A program made the translations under genes and the position numbers. This document shows positions 41,056 through 51,850 of a stretch of 64,000 bases of DNA, piece by piece (position 1 is the first letter of the stretch; every line of letters starts with the position of its first letter). The stretch comes from Petrosia ficiformis (taxonomy: Eukaryota > Porifera > Demospongiae > Haplosclerida > Petrosiidae): assembly GCA_947044365.1 (NCBI GenBank), contig OX345651.1:3665926-3729925 (forward strand). The letters are read 5' to 3'. Under the pieces are notes generated by a model that ran no database searches, was not told the DNA's origin, and was given only the letters and a program-made list of their open reading frames with translations.

Positions 41056-43059
41056 TTAATATACTATTTTAATTATTATGTCCTTTCTTTTATCTGCTTC
41101 ACCTTCTTTTAAACAATCTTTTCCATATTTTGATTTTAATTCATCCATGAAGTTGATATCAGACATCTGATGAACACAGCTCCTGAATGTATGAGATACC
41201 ACTATACGATCGTGAGCCTTTGAATGAGGATAATGAAAAATGAAACCATCAGGCAGGACAACAAATTCATAACCTTGTGCATGGAGCTCGGTAGTATGAC
41301 TGATTTTGTTGAGACTTACTCCAATGTAACGATTGTCATATCTCGTTGAACTAGTCCTTACAACCATGTAGGGTTCATAATTTTTTGACCACGTAACAGT
41401 ATATGGGTATGATGCAGACATCCATTTTGAATAATCTGTAGCTGTATGTCCAGAGAAATTTTCGTGAAAGCGTAGTGCTATTCTTCTTTTTGCTAGTTTT
41501 ACCATTTCAGCTTTATTATTTGGAAAGGCCGTGTGGGTATGTTTTGTTTCAAATGCAGCCACAACTAAAGCTCTTTTTTGCGTTTCTGTCATGAGTAATT
41601 CAGTGGCTTTTCTCAGATAATGATAAAGACCATAGGAAGGTATAAAATCTAAATCAATCAAGAAGACATAAGGTGATCTTGCTGCACTCCATGCTACATT
41701 TCGTAAATAATTGATGGGATGATAATAACCTTTCCTAATATAAACAATATGTATTGCCACATTTGACCTTCCTTTTAACGTACCAAACTTATTGACATAT
41801 TGAATAAAACTGAGTACATCAGATTCTGTGCCATAAACAGCAATACTGACAGGACCATTCCAGTGTTTCAGTAATGTATGCAGCGTTTGTATCCTATTAA
41901 CTGTCATTTGAGTAACAAGAGTCACGTCATATTCGTCCACCGAGATGTATTGATTCCCATAGAAAAAAAGGTGAGTGATGAAAGTTTTTTGCTCTTGATC
42001 TTTAAAGTCATTACACACTTCAAATTTTGTTAATCCTTTCAAATTGGGGTGTAATCGTTCATCTTCTGTTTTACCTGGTAAGTACTTCAACAAATAGTTG
42101 TCATATTCTATTAATTTGTTCAGAAAATTCAAGTTAGAAGATGAAGAAATATTTGATAACAGTTGATACATTGACTCATATTGAATGATGCGATACCACT
42201 GACTGCAATTTAAGTCTTTGTTTAAATCCACATTCCAGCCACACGACAGCATAGTTGACCAACTTTTACATGTGGTTAACATGTCACCAGAATGTACTAT
42301 ATTGTCACATAATTTAAAGAACGCATACTGCTCTCTCATTGCTTGTAAATCGAACAACATGACACTGGTCTTAAAGCATTTCTTTAAATCAAACAATGTT
42401 TGTGAATTTAGACATGAAAATGATGTTTGGATAGCAGTGAATGTCTTTCCTTCGGTTTTCATAGCGCTAAACAAAACCCATAGTTCTGCTATATCAATGG
42501 CAACCACTAGATTGGTATCAAGGGAAATAACTTTCTTCACTGATGGAGGTAGTATTGATGGTAACATTAACTTCATCCGATTAAATATATTGGAATTATT
42601 GTTGGCAAATCTTGGTACAGTTCTTGTGAGACTTTCCAAAGGGTAGAAATTGTAGCTAACAGATGGAATTTGCCAGGAATCTAGAAGTTTCTCCAGCACT
42701 ACGTGATCTGTTGTGTTTGCAAGAAAATGAAAATGCAAAGGTGAATGTCGATAGAAAAATATGCTCTTGAGAAGTATTGCCAAATGTCTAGTATTATCCA
42801 CAACAAATGCCACATGTATTGTCTCACAATTTCTGTCTGGCATACTGATATGAGGCTGGGCTATCTCTGTATTATTAACAGTGATGCTAGGAAGGTCAGT
42901 AGTTATTGGTTCAGGTTGGGCTCTCTCCACTACTCCAAGTTGCACAATGGCACTATACAGCTTATTAGACAGAGTATTGCTTGCATACAGCAAAAACATT
43001 GAAGTGCAAAATGAAATAAGAAGAATGGTTATTAAAACGTAGACACTACGCTTCCACAT
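41056..43059 (-). CDS. LARGE-like bifunctional-type glycosyltransferase (GT8-like + GT49), copy 1
   Basis: LARGE proteins build the xylose-glucuronate matriglycan on alpha-dystroglycan in the Golgi. Single exon, 667 aa (human LARGE1 756). ATG 43059 (MWKRS) matches the start of copy 2; an upstream in-frame ATG at 43110 is not shared. Residues 6-25 are a type II signal anchor; a short stem follows. About 80-330 align with the GT8 half (HVAFVVDN, SPLHFHFLA, KKVISLDTNLVVAIDIAELW). About 375-640 align with GT49 (LVTQMTVNRIQTLHTLLKHW, VAIHIVYIRKGYYHPINYL, PYVFLIDLDFIPSYGLYHYL, EYDVTL, YEFVVLPDGFIFHYPHSKAH). The GT49 DxD is Asp469-Leu-Asp471. The GT8 motif is Asp181-Thr-Asn183, so one metal ligand is missing, and the NTGV and DQD motifs are not recognisable. 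An AATAAA signal lies within 15 nt of the stop. Confidence 0.92.
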   Translation of the reverse strand: MWKRSVYVLITILLISFCTSMFLLYASNTLSNKLYSAIVQLGVVERAQPEPITTDLPSITVNNTEIAQPHISMPDRNCETIHVAFVVDNTRHLAILLKSIFFYRHSPLHFHFLANTTDHVVLEKLLDSWQIPSVSYNFYPLESLTRTVPRFANNNSNIFNRMKLMLPSILPPSVKKVISLDTNLVVAIDIAELWVLFSAMKTEGKTFTAIQTSFSCLNSQTLFDLKKCFKTSVMLFDLQAMREQYAFFKLCDNIVHSGDMLTTCKSWSTMLSCGWNVDLNKDLNCSQWYRIIQYESMYQLLSNISSSSNLNFLNKLIEYDNYLLKYLPGKTEDERLHPNLKGLTKFEVCNDFKDQEQKTFITHLFFYGNQYISVDEYDVTLVTQMTVNRIQTLHTLLKHWNGPVSIAVYGTESDVLSFIQYVNKFGTLKGRSNVAIHIVYIRKGYYHPINYLRNVAWSAARSPYVFLIDLDFIPSYGLYHYLRKATELLMTETQKRALVVAAFETKHTHTAFPNNKAEMVKLAKRRIALRFHENFSGHTATDYSKWMSASYPYTVTWSKNYEPYMVVRTSSTRYDNRYIGVSLNKISHTTELHAQGYEFVVLPDGFIFHYPHSKAHDRIVVSHTFRSCVHQMSDINFMDELKSKYGKDCLKEGEADKRKDIIIKIVY

Positions 43060-43264
43060 CTTAGATCTAAATCTGAAAGGTAACTGTGAAAAAAAATACA
43101 AGCTGCTCACTTTATATCGAGTCTAGATCCTTAGGGCTGGGCTGTCTGTGGTTACGCCCACACGAGCAGCACATAAGTACATGCATTCTGCCCAGACGCG
43201 CGCCCTCAGGCCACACACGAGTAGATACGTTTGCCGTGAACCATTCGCGTACAACAGAAGACTA
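43060..43264. promoter_or_regulatory. Presumed bidirectional promoter LARGE-like / 7TM gene
   Basis: 205 bp between divergent start codons. A TTTATATCG sequence at 43111-43119 is the only TATA-like match. In the duplicated unit the corresponding sequence is conserved only as far as about 'GCTCACT' and is then replaced by unrelated DNA with its own TATAAAAAGG. Confidence 0.55.
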
Positions 43265-45333
43265 ATGTCGGGCCGACTATTGTTTGTGGTCTGTGTTTTA
43301 TTAACTAGTCAATCTTGCTGCTCCTTTTGTCAAGTGAATGAAGATGATTCGTTTACAATAGCTGCATTGCTAGAGGATCAATTAGTACAAGACTGTAGAA
43401 CTCTTCATGAGCTTTCTGGACTATTTTTTGAAAACCAAGAAAAACCACCTCAGTCACTTAAAGTGAAGTATACTATACAGATTCCCTATGACTCTCAATG
43501 TAGTTCTGTGTGTTCGTGTTGGGAAAAGGCTTGTAGCAGATATAGCAAAGAGTGCCCTGAAAATTACTGTTGTATTGAAAAGGATTTCCTTTGGGGTAGA
43601 ATACCCATGTATGTACAAGATAGTATATACAGAGAGCTGAGCATGTGTCGTCTGGTTATTGGAGGATTAGAAGAAAAACAGATATCAATAAACTTCAATG
43701 TGACAGATGTAAATATTGATTGTGTGACTGTTGAATCCTCGTTCCCATGTGGATGGTGTCATAAGAGTGTTCTATTCACTAGTGATTATAAGCTTTCCAG
43801 TTTTGGATTAGACAGTACCTTTACTATTGTCCCATCCATGACACCACTTGACAAGGCACTGTCAACATTGACTGCAAAGGTTTGTATTTATATTATAAGC
43901 CATGATGTATGTAGTACAACTGCAAATTGTGAGTATCACATGATAGTATTGTGATTAATAATAATTATTATAGTGTTGTTTATATATACAAGTCACTACC
44001 GATGAAAAAGTCAACAAATATCAACTCAATTCACTTACTCAACACAGAAAAGTCCCATATACAAAATTTGCATATATATAATATTAAAATGGGCTTATAA
44101 TAGACATGAGTTATTAATTTAACAGTAAATATATATATATATCAGTTTATTGTGTTCGTATATAACTGCAACATTTTCTTGCCTACACAGTTACAGGGAT
44201 ATGCTATTAAAGCTCAGAAACTACCATGGTTAATATATCCTTCTGAATTTGCTTTTGGTTATTCACAACCCTATAATGAAACACACTTCACTTCATCAAC
44301 AATTCTTCGTCACGTATTATTTTTCATATCTTATTTTTTATTTCATGTGATACTCTTCATGTTAATCTACAAATATCGCTATCGACTGTATACAAAAGTA
44401 TATGACTATGTTAAGAAAAACAGAATAAATCGTTCTTTATTTTGGTCTTTCGTGATCACTACTATAATCACTTTTGCTTGCATGCTAACTTTAAGTTTGA
44501 TAGCAGGTGGTCTGTGTTTGACACTACTTCAGCTTATCTTGTTGGGAATAAGCTTGTTGTTTGGAATACCACACAGCCTTGTGACATGTTTTCGAATGAA
44601 AAAGAAACCCAACTACTATTTTTTGTGTCCTGTTGGCATATGCTATACAAAATGTTGTGTGTTTATCAACAAGTTGACACAAATACTTCTATTTTGCTTT
44701 TTATACACTCTTCCTCATGTCTTGCTGTTCTTGATCACTAACTTTGCTGTCAACTTCATTTCAAGGCCATTGAGTTATCTGATAATTTTAATGTATTTTG
44801 CATTATCAAGTGTCTTTACATGGATAGCTAACGCCATTGGTTTACATCTAGTTACACCACATCGTTTAAAAAGCAAGACAGATCGCAGAAGATTAATGTT
44901 TGCTATTTGTTTGGTTCTAGCCTGCAACACACTGAACTTTTCTCTGTGGGGCTTTGTAGAAGTATATTTTTACGATAAAAGGGCTCAAGCTACTAGTCTC
45001 ATAACTCTTCTCCCCGGAATGGTAGTAACAGTACTGGGTTGGTATCTGAGTGGTGATTTAATAAAACTGTTTGACATGTTCACACTATCAAATACTCCAG
45101 AGGAAGAAAAGGTATCAGAAGCATTAGAGAATTCAGATATTGAGTTGGGAAATGAAGACTTGGAAACCTATTCCTTGTCGAAAGACGAAAGCCCTAGACA
45201 GCATTATAGTGTCAAACGCTTTCGACGTCTTGTTAGAGCTGTACAGCATCCAAAATCAGTCACAAGAGAAAGTATTATTGATTTGGATAGGGATAGCTAT
45301 GTTGAAATACCGAGTCCTACTAATATAAATTAA
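43265..45333 (+). CDS. Unrecognised 7TM family member 1: signal peptide, Cys-rich ectodomain, seven membrane segments
   Basis: Exons 43265-43879 and 44191-45333; 585 aa, intron phase 0. Start ATG 43265 gives MSGRLLFVVCVLLTSQSCCS, a signal peptide; upstream in-frame ATGs would bury it. Ectodomain to about residue 245 with VKYTIQIPY, QCSSVCSCW, CPENYCC, DSIYRELSMC, VIGGLEEK and FPCGWC. Predicted membrane segments at about 246-265, 287-308, 313-335, 368-391, 398-425, 440-463 and 473-495. Basic loops (YKYRYRLY, FRMKKKP, LKSKTDRRR) alternate to the inside, giving N-out/C-in. Segment 7 ends GWYLSGDLIKLFD. Cytoplasmic tail of about 90 residues, acidic then basic. No GPCR family motif (DRY, NPxxY) is seen and I do not recognise the family. 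Possible roles are receptor, transporter or channel. AATAAA at 45463. Confidence 0.88.
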
Positions 45334-45462
45334 TCTTTATATTAGCTACAAAATTTTTTATCTCCAAAATCAAATTGTGTTGTATTCAAATGTCTGTTGT
45401 AAATCTGTGTATGTATGTCTGAATTTAAATATAGAGTTACATTTGCTGTGAACCACCTGTAC

Positions 45463-45468
45463 AATAAA
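45463..45468 (+). other. Polyadenylation signal AATAAA
   Basis: 130 nt after the stop of 7TM member 1. The stretch 45470-46100 shows no gene. Confidence 0.6.
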
Positions 45469-46103
45469 CTATATCAAAAAATGTGAAGGCTGTTGTATGA
45501 AACTCAAAGCAGTTAGCCTGCCTAATGCTCCATGGACGATGGGTCTAATATTAATTATATTGTGTTTATGGTTATTAGTAGCTAAACTTGATAGTTTTTT
45601 TTAACTCCGCTTACTCTGGCTGATACTTTAGGGGTGGGAGTGGTGGGCAGGAACATAGCTGAACCATGACCACCATCCCACCATAATTATTTGATCTGTA
45701 TCATTTTCTCTCACCTGCTTTCTTGAAAGACAGCCTGGATGAGACTAGAGTCTACATTATAGTAAATTACATTTTATAACAGCAACTATGTAGCTACTAT
45801 GGATACCTTTATTTAGGAAAAATGTTCACATACATACATGCAGTACTCCATACGTGTATATAATCTTGCTACAGAAATAACAGTGACAGTGGAATGTCAT
45901 TCTGACAAATATATTCACAACTGAACTTTGTTTCCTATATAAACAACATTGAATTGATGTAGTATAACAATAAATACAATTGTGTGTGGGTATGTATATG
46001 AATCATCTATATATACATGCACATATACACTTGGTTGATGGGATGTAGCATATGACAAACTCATGTGATGATGTGAATCCAAACAAGTTTGAGAGGACTA
46101 ATC

Positions 46104-48239
46104 ATGTTTTGCAGTTGGATAATTTTTACTTTGGTTTATATCATCAGATGTCTTCAATCTGCTGAGGGATCAAATAATTTCGACTCCTATATAATAGCTG
46201 GTATTTTTGCAAACCAAATACTAAAAGAGAATGCAACATTGTACAATCTAGCTGCAGTCTTTGCTGACACTCAAAGGCCAATAAAAGCTGTGTTAGTTCG
46301 CTACACCATTCAAATACCATGCAATGAGAACTGCTATTCGAATTGTTCAACATTGGTGAATAAATACAGCTATAACAATTCAGATTGCTCAGAAGATTAT
46401 TACTGTCTTAAGTTGAACTATATATGGGGAAGGTTTGCACAAGTAGCTCATGACGATATATATAGGGAGTTAGATGTGTGTCCTTTCATAGTTGGAGGAT
46501 TTAAGCAACAAGAAACAAGTATAACTTTCAAATTAAACAACCCTGCACGTTGCAATCAGCAGCAAAACATTGATTATGATGTTCAAGAAGAAGTATTTCC
46601 TTGTGGATGGTGTCAGGAAAAAAAAGATTGTCTTCCAATAGATTCTGAACATTCTCCACTTTTTCTAATTCCTCCAAAATTTTTACGTACAAGAAGCAGC
46701 ACACCTTTAGAGGAAGCTTTACAAATAATCACTGCACAGGTAAAGTGTATCACTGTTGTATGTATTATATATAGGTTACACGCCTATTTAGAGGGATTCA
46801 TGCTATTTAGATCCTGAGGGCAAAGCCCAAGGGATGCTAAAAAGCACGAATTCTGACAACTAGGTGTATATGCATTATAAAACATATTCATAGATAATTT
46901 TGCTGAGTCATTGTATTTAGTTGAACTGCTAAGTCATATATAGCATTTTAAATTACTTGTCCTTAGGAGCTGATAAATGTAATATTGTACAGATCTATAT
47001 ATGAAAAATATAGACCTAACCAGTTGCCATGGTAGCATAGTGTATACGTATATATGACAAGACTACCTTTCTATCTCATTGAAATACATGCATCACTCAC
47101 CTGCATGTATATACATACAGCTGCAAGGATATGCTACGATAAAGCAACAAATACAGTCATTAACATACCCAAGTGAGTTGGCGTTAGGTTATGCTAGTAA
47201 GTATGACCCTGTTGACTTCTATTATATATTTTTTCATATACTTTTTTATTTATCGTACATTTTTATAAATATTGTAATAGTTATGTTGGTTTATAAGTAT
47301 AGAAATCAAATATATAACAGAGTTTATGATCGTGTGAGAAAAGACTGTATTAATTTTTCTCTGTTTTGGTCATCGATCATGACTTTGCTTATCTTGTTTT
47401 CAAACATTACTATAATTTCTTTCATTCAAGGTGGTTTTTGTATCACAATTTTACAATTTTCTCTTCTTGGTATATCTTTATTTTTTGGCATTGCTTTTCA
47501 TTTACCAATAGTGGCTTGTCGTTTGAAAAAGAAATATGGCTTCTTTGCTGTGTTCCCTAATTATTTGTGTGCTAAATATTCATGTTTAGAACTGTGTACA
47601 CAATTGTTTGTGTTCTTTGTTCTGTATACTCTTCCACATGTTACTATTTTCTTGTTGTATGTGTCAGCTGTTAATTTCTTTTATGAACCTCGTAGCTATC
47701 TTATAGTATTTGTTTACTTATCTTCATTATCTCTAATCCTATGGATAGGTAATGCTATATTCATTTATTTAATTTCTCCTTCACTGTTTAAGTTTTGTAT
47801 TTGTCGAGAGAAAATGGAATGCCGTCGAATTGTATTTGCCATTTGTTTATTCTTTGCTTTAACTTCTACAAATTATGTTATTACTCCATTTGTTGGAGAT
47901 TATGCCTATAATCAAAAACCTACAGCAACAAGTATTCTTTCATTGATACCAGGCATAGTACTAACACTACTTGGATGGTACTTAAGTGGTGATCTACTAA
48001 AGTTGTTTGATGTATTCTCAATCAACAGACCACCTGCTCAAACTCAAGAAGAAAATGAAACTGAACTTGAAGAAGTTGTTACCAGTAATGGATACAAGCT
48101 AATGCAAACAGAGACTGAGAGACAGCCATCTCGACTGAAGAAGATAAGAAGACTTATTCGAGCAGTTCGATCAGATTCATCTCTTACCACGCATGAAACT
48201 CCACCTATAAGAAAGAGACCACAAACTGTTACAACATAA
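46104..48239 (+). CDS. Unrecognised 7TM family member 2
   Basis: Exons 46104-46739 and 47121-48239; 584 aa, phase 0 intron in the same position as member 1. MFCSWIIFTLVYIIRCLQSA is the signal peptide. The ectodomain keeps VRYTIQIPC, NCYSNC, DIYRELDVCPFIVGG and FPCGWC but has lost the CW pair between them. The membrane part keeps the seven segments (SYIFINIVIVMLVYKYR, TLPHVTIFLL, PGIVLTLLGWYLSGDLLKLF). Tail ends with basic LKKIRRLIRAV, which member 1 also has as FRRLVRAV. AATAAA at 48270. Lies 770 bp downstream of member 1 in the same orientation. Its exon 2 and 3' flank were duplicated to 60.1-61.5 kb. Confidence 0.88.
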
Positions 48240-48269
48240 TTATGTGTGATCACTTGAAAGAATGGGAAA

Positions 48270-48275
48270 AATAAA
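48270..48275 (+). other. Polyadenylation signal AATAAA
   Basis: 31 nt after the stop of 7TM member 2 and conserved in the duplicated copy (about 61202). Confidence 0.65.
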
Positions 48276-48847
48276 GATTTCAGATTGTACTCGTAGAAAC
48301 CTTGTGAGAATTAAATAGGAGTGTATATAATTGTGTTTAGTAATTGTCATGATTGTTTAATTGTGATATGTGTTAACATAACTTTAAGTATGCATGAAAA
48401 TACAATTACATCGTATGACCATCTGTGATTCAAAATATTTTGTCTTAAAAGTTCTTTTACTGTAATTAAGTATATTATATAATAATTATTATATTGTGTG
48501 TGTTTTAAATTCCTCCAAATCTATGTTATTGTATCAAAATATCAATAAAATTGGAACTATAGAAAAAACGTAGAATAAACACTAAAATTATAGTAACACT
48601 TCCACAAATAGAATATGTAAGCAAAATTTGTAAACCTAGATGATACTGAACTGTCCATGTACACTGAATACATGTAGTATTATGATAACTGAATGTGCTT
48701 CTGTACTGATGTGTTAGTTGATCACTCTCAGATAAGACATTTCATCACAATTATTCCACTAACTCATTGTATATAATAATAATTTTTCTATTAAGTCGAT
48801 TAATCAGTGTACTAAATATGATATATAATAATTATTATAATTATATA

Positions 48848-49140
48848 TATCAATGCTGTCAATGAAACAGAATAGTCATCACATTTGTGATCAACAAATT
48901 ATTAACCGAGTCATTTAAAAATAGAATCGAAACAAGAATAATATAGAAACATGTTCAAACATGAAGGAATTTTAATAACAAATAATTATATACATTTTGA
49001 GTACTGTCTCTTTCTGGACACCCTTCCTGCAGAAAATATCAATACTGTAAATGAAACAGAATAGTCATCATGTATTTGATCAACAATTTACCGAGTTATT
49101 TAAAAACAGAATCAAAACGAGAATAATAAAAAACATTTTG
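48848..49140. repeat. Direct repeat of about 100 bp (48850-48955 and 49040-49135)
   Basis: Both contain CTGT.AATGAAACAGAATAGTCATCA, TTGATCAACAA and ATTTAAAAA.AGAATC.AAACAAGAATAAT; also present in the second duplication unit at 61785-62085. Confidence 0.7.
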
Positions 49141-49405
49141 AAAGTATGTAGGGATATATATCAAAACCGAAAAAGCACAGGAATAAGATGGCTTTGGCAA
49201 CAAAATGAAATACCACTTCCACATAACAACCCTACATAAGTAAGTATATATAGCTAGAGTAAAGGCAAAACACAAACAAGCGATACTTATATATGGTTGT
49301 TATGTGGAAGTCGTATTTCATTTTGTTGCCAAAGCCATCTTGTTCCTGTGCTTTTTCGGTTTTGATATATATCCCTACATACTCTTTTATTTTTCAAAAT
49401 GTTTT
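49130..49405. repeat. Long inverted repeat (arms about 115 bp) upstream of 7TM member 3
   Basis: Left arm GTAGGGATATATATCAAAACCG...ACTTCCACATAACAACC and right arm GGTTGTTATGTGGAAG...CGGTTTTGATATATATCCCTAC pair with few mismatches around a loop of about 45 bp. In the second duplication unit (62060-62285) most of the left arm is deleted. Confidence 0.85.
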
Positions 49406-49558
49406 TTATTATTTTTGTAAAGAATTACAAAGAGCTCATGTTGTTTGCATAAACTATTATACAAACATAATGGAATTATATATAATTGGATATTGCATAA
49501 GAAAAGCAGTCATTAACCACCCGAAAGTTAGTTATAAGTGAGTGACTAATTTGAAAAA

Positions 49559-50221
49559 ATGAAAGAAAGCTTGATCTTGGCTGTGATGGTGCTGTACTTA
49601 AGTTTCATTACCAATGGTATATTGGGTTATGAGTGTATCAGAAATGAAGATGATCCATATCATATAGCTGCCATATTGGAAAATGCATTAGCAAATGAAC
49701 CCACCTTGCTTCGAAAGTTAGCTGGAGTGTTTTACTCAGATCAAGAGAAACCACCACATTCAGTTAGAGTGCTCTATACTATTCAAATACCTTATAACAC
49801 TAACTGCTCTACTGTTTGCACATGTTGGGAAAAGGTATGCAAGACAAATGATAACGTTACTTGTCCAGAAGGATTTTGTTGCTTTGAAAAGCTGTTTCTA
49901 TGGGCTAGAATACCCCTCCTTGCTCATGATGATATATACAGGACTCTTGAAATATGTCCATTTATTGTTGGAGGACTGAAGGAGAAAGAAGTTAGTATTA
50001 CATTGAAGCTTGACAACTCAGTTACTGCAAATTCTCATATACATGTTAATTCAAATGACTTTCCATGTGCCTGGTGTGATGAGAATGCATATTCTGAACA
50101 GTTAATACATAATCAACATTTATCCAACACATTGGATCATGCATTCACTCTTCGATCTGATCAATCACCTCTAGAAATTGCATTAATAACAGTAACTGCA
50201 AAGGTTAGTTTAAAGACATAA
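49559..50221 (+). CDS. 7TM family member 3, exon 1 only (orphaned by the duplication)
   Basis: Exon 49559-50203 encodes a signal peptide (MKESLILAVMVLYLSFITNG) and the complete ectodomain (VLYTIQIPY, CSTVCTCWEKVC, CPEGFCC, DDIYRTLEICPFIVGG, FPCAWC). The donor GTTAGT follows at the family position but no matching exon 2 lies downstream: the duplication junction at about 50648 cuts the intron. Reading through the donor adds five residues (VSLKT) and a stop at 50221, which would give a 220-residue secreted ectodomain. Differs from exon 1 of the 62425 gene by about three residues in 215. Could also be unexpressed, or spliced to distant DNA; the only downstream exon 2 in this orientation before the next gene is the decayed one at 60.1 kb. 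Confidence 0.75.
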   Translation: MKESLILAVMVLYLSFITNGILGYECIRNEDDPYHIAAILENALANEPTLLRKLAGVFYSDQEKPPHSVRVLYTIQIPYNTNCSTVCTCWEKVCKTNDNVTCPEGFCCFEKLFLWARIPLLAHDDIYRTLEICPFIVGGLKEKEVSITLKLDNSVTANSHIHVNSNDFPCAWCDENAYSEQLIHNQHLSNTLDHAFTLRSDQSPLEIALITVTAKVSLKT

Positions 50222-50394
50222 CGTTCATTGTAAAATAGACTAAATATATCTTGTCTAGATGTATACATGCACAAACATTTGTATCATTATATATATATAT
50301 ATATAACAGTATACATTATACAGCTTATAGTATGGGTGGTATCATATTAATACAGTAATTTTAGTTAATTTAGAACAAGAAATGTTTAGCTATT

Positions 50395-50640
50395 TCTCCA
50401 GAAAACAACTTTATAGTTAGTGTTGTACTAAATTAAACACTTTAGTTAGTGCCTAAAATAACTTTTTTAAATACTTAAAAGTATATACTTTATTAGTTTG
50501 TCTTAGTTAACTATATAAGTGCTACTTTTAGTAAGGCATTTTGAATTGAAACTATAGTTAATTATATTACAGATCTACTGCAATGACTATTGGCCAATAA
50601 TGAGGAATTTTAGATAGTTAACTAAACTATAAATGGTTTA
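50395..50640. repeat. Family E (TTAGTTA) repeat in the intron at the breakpoint
   Basis: TTTATAGTTAGTGTTGTACTAAATTAAACAC...GTTAACTAAACTATAAATGG; copied at 63255-63490. The duplication breakpoint lies directly after it. Confidence 0.65.
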
Positions 50641-51395
50641 AACTAGGAACAGTATACGAGCAGTGATCATAGGAAGTTTTCACGTCTGCTCACTTCACTG
50701 GCTAAACTGTGAAAACATGTAGATAACTGAGCGAACAATCCTAGTAGCTAGCCATGTATGTTGACAAATGTTTCACAGTGAGAGGTTCAAACCCTTATTT
50801 AAATTATGTTTTCTCCTACATGAAAATTCATGTGCCTAGCATGCTAGCAATATACGTAGACAAACACACACAACAAACAAACAAGCAGCCACAATGGCTT
50901 CATTAATTTATCCAGTTGAACTACTGTTAGTTAACTGCTCGGTTAACTGTGTGTGTATTCAAGAATAGGTTCGTCTTTCCGATGACTTTCGTCTTCCAAT
51001 TCATACCTTGCTCTTTGGAGTAAGTTTATAAGAATCACTGTGATATCATCGTTCCATTTTAGTACTAATACAGTGTGAATTTGTGAAAGTATAATTTGAG
51101 CATATTTGTGATTAAATAAAACTTCTTTCTTTAGTTGCTAACCTTACTTTTAGGAACCTACATCACTAATGTAGCTAACGTGCATCATGGTGCATGTGTG
51201 TATGCTCTTTTATACGTATGCTAGTACTACGTCCTTACTGGGTAGGCTTTTTACCGTACCAAACCCTTCCTTCTTTAAGTGAAGGATGTAGCTACACCAG
51301 ACCGACAAAGGTCCTGTGTGGTTGAAGATTTCATCAATAATGAAATTTGCAATACCAATAACATTTTTAAGTCATGAATGTGATTAAATAAGTAA

Positions 51396-51588
51396 TGGTT
51401 AAAGAGTGTAAGTATGTGTATTGTTAGTCTATCTACTAGAGCTTATGGTTAAAGAGTGTAAGTACGTGTATTGTTAGTCTATCTACTAGAGCTTATGGTT
51501 AAAGAGTGTAAGTACGTGTATTGTTAGTCTATCTACTAGAGCTTATGGTTAAAGAGTGTAAGTATGTGTATTGTTAGTGGAGCTTATG
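51396..51588 (+). repeat. 50 bp tandem repeat, four copies
   Basis: GGTTAAAGAGTGTAAGTAYG followed by TGTATTGTTAGTCTATCTAC and TAGAGCTTAT; three full units nearly identical, the fourth with an internal deletion. Confidence 0.9.
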
Positions 51589-51745
51589 CTTGTGGGTCAC
51601 AACATGTCATTTTAATTACCACATCTGGTATAACCAGTAAATAGGTAGTTCACTAGTCCCTTTCCCAGGCCCTTCTCCCACCTTACCACCACATTGCACT
51701 TGTAGTTGAGCTCAGGTGAACCAAAACCTTTGAGATCCATACATG

Positions 51746-51850
51746 TACCGTATATTCTCATATAAACGCCTTTTTTGATTAAACGCCTATATAATACATG
51801 TTGCATTTACAATAAACGCCTGGCCTTCAATTAAACGCCTGGGTGTGGTC
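51746..51850. mobile_element. MITE-like fragment with AAACGCC repeats
   Basis: ACCGTATATTCTCATATAAACGCC, then ATTAAACGCCT, AATAAACGCCTGG and TTAAACGCCTGGG. The first motif is typical of small metazoan Tc1/mariner-derived repeats; the right end is missing. Confidence 0.5.

Larger units (their letters stand above)
38548..50647. repeat. Segmental tandem duplication, unit 1 (about 12.1 kb)
   Basis: Left edge CTGTATATGAGCAGTGATCATAG at 38551 recurs at 50650; right edge TGGTTTAAACTAGGAA at 50633-50648 recurs at 63480-63494. Between them LARGE-like genes (40740-43085 against 54290-56640) and receptor DNA (46870-50647 against 59854-63493) are nearly identical in order and orientation. Confidence 0.85.

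Noticed and set aside
42218..42646. 142-residue plus-strand frame (also at 55768-56196)
   Set aside because: Antisense to the LARGE-like coding sequence; conserved only because that gene is.
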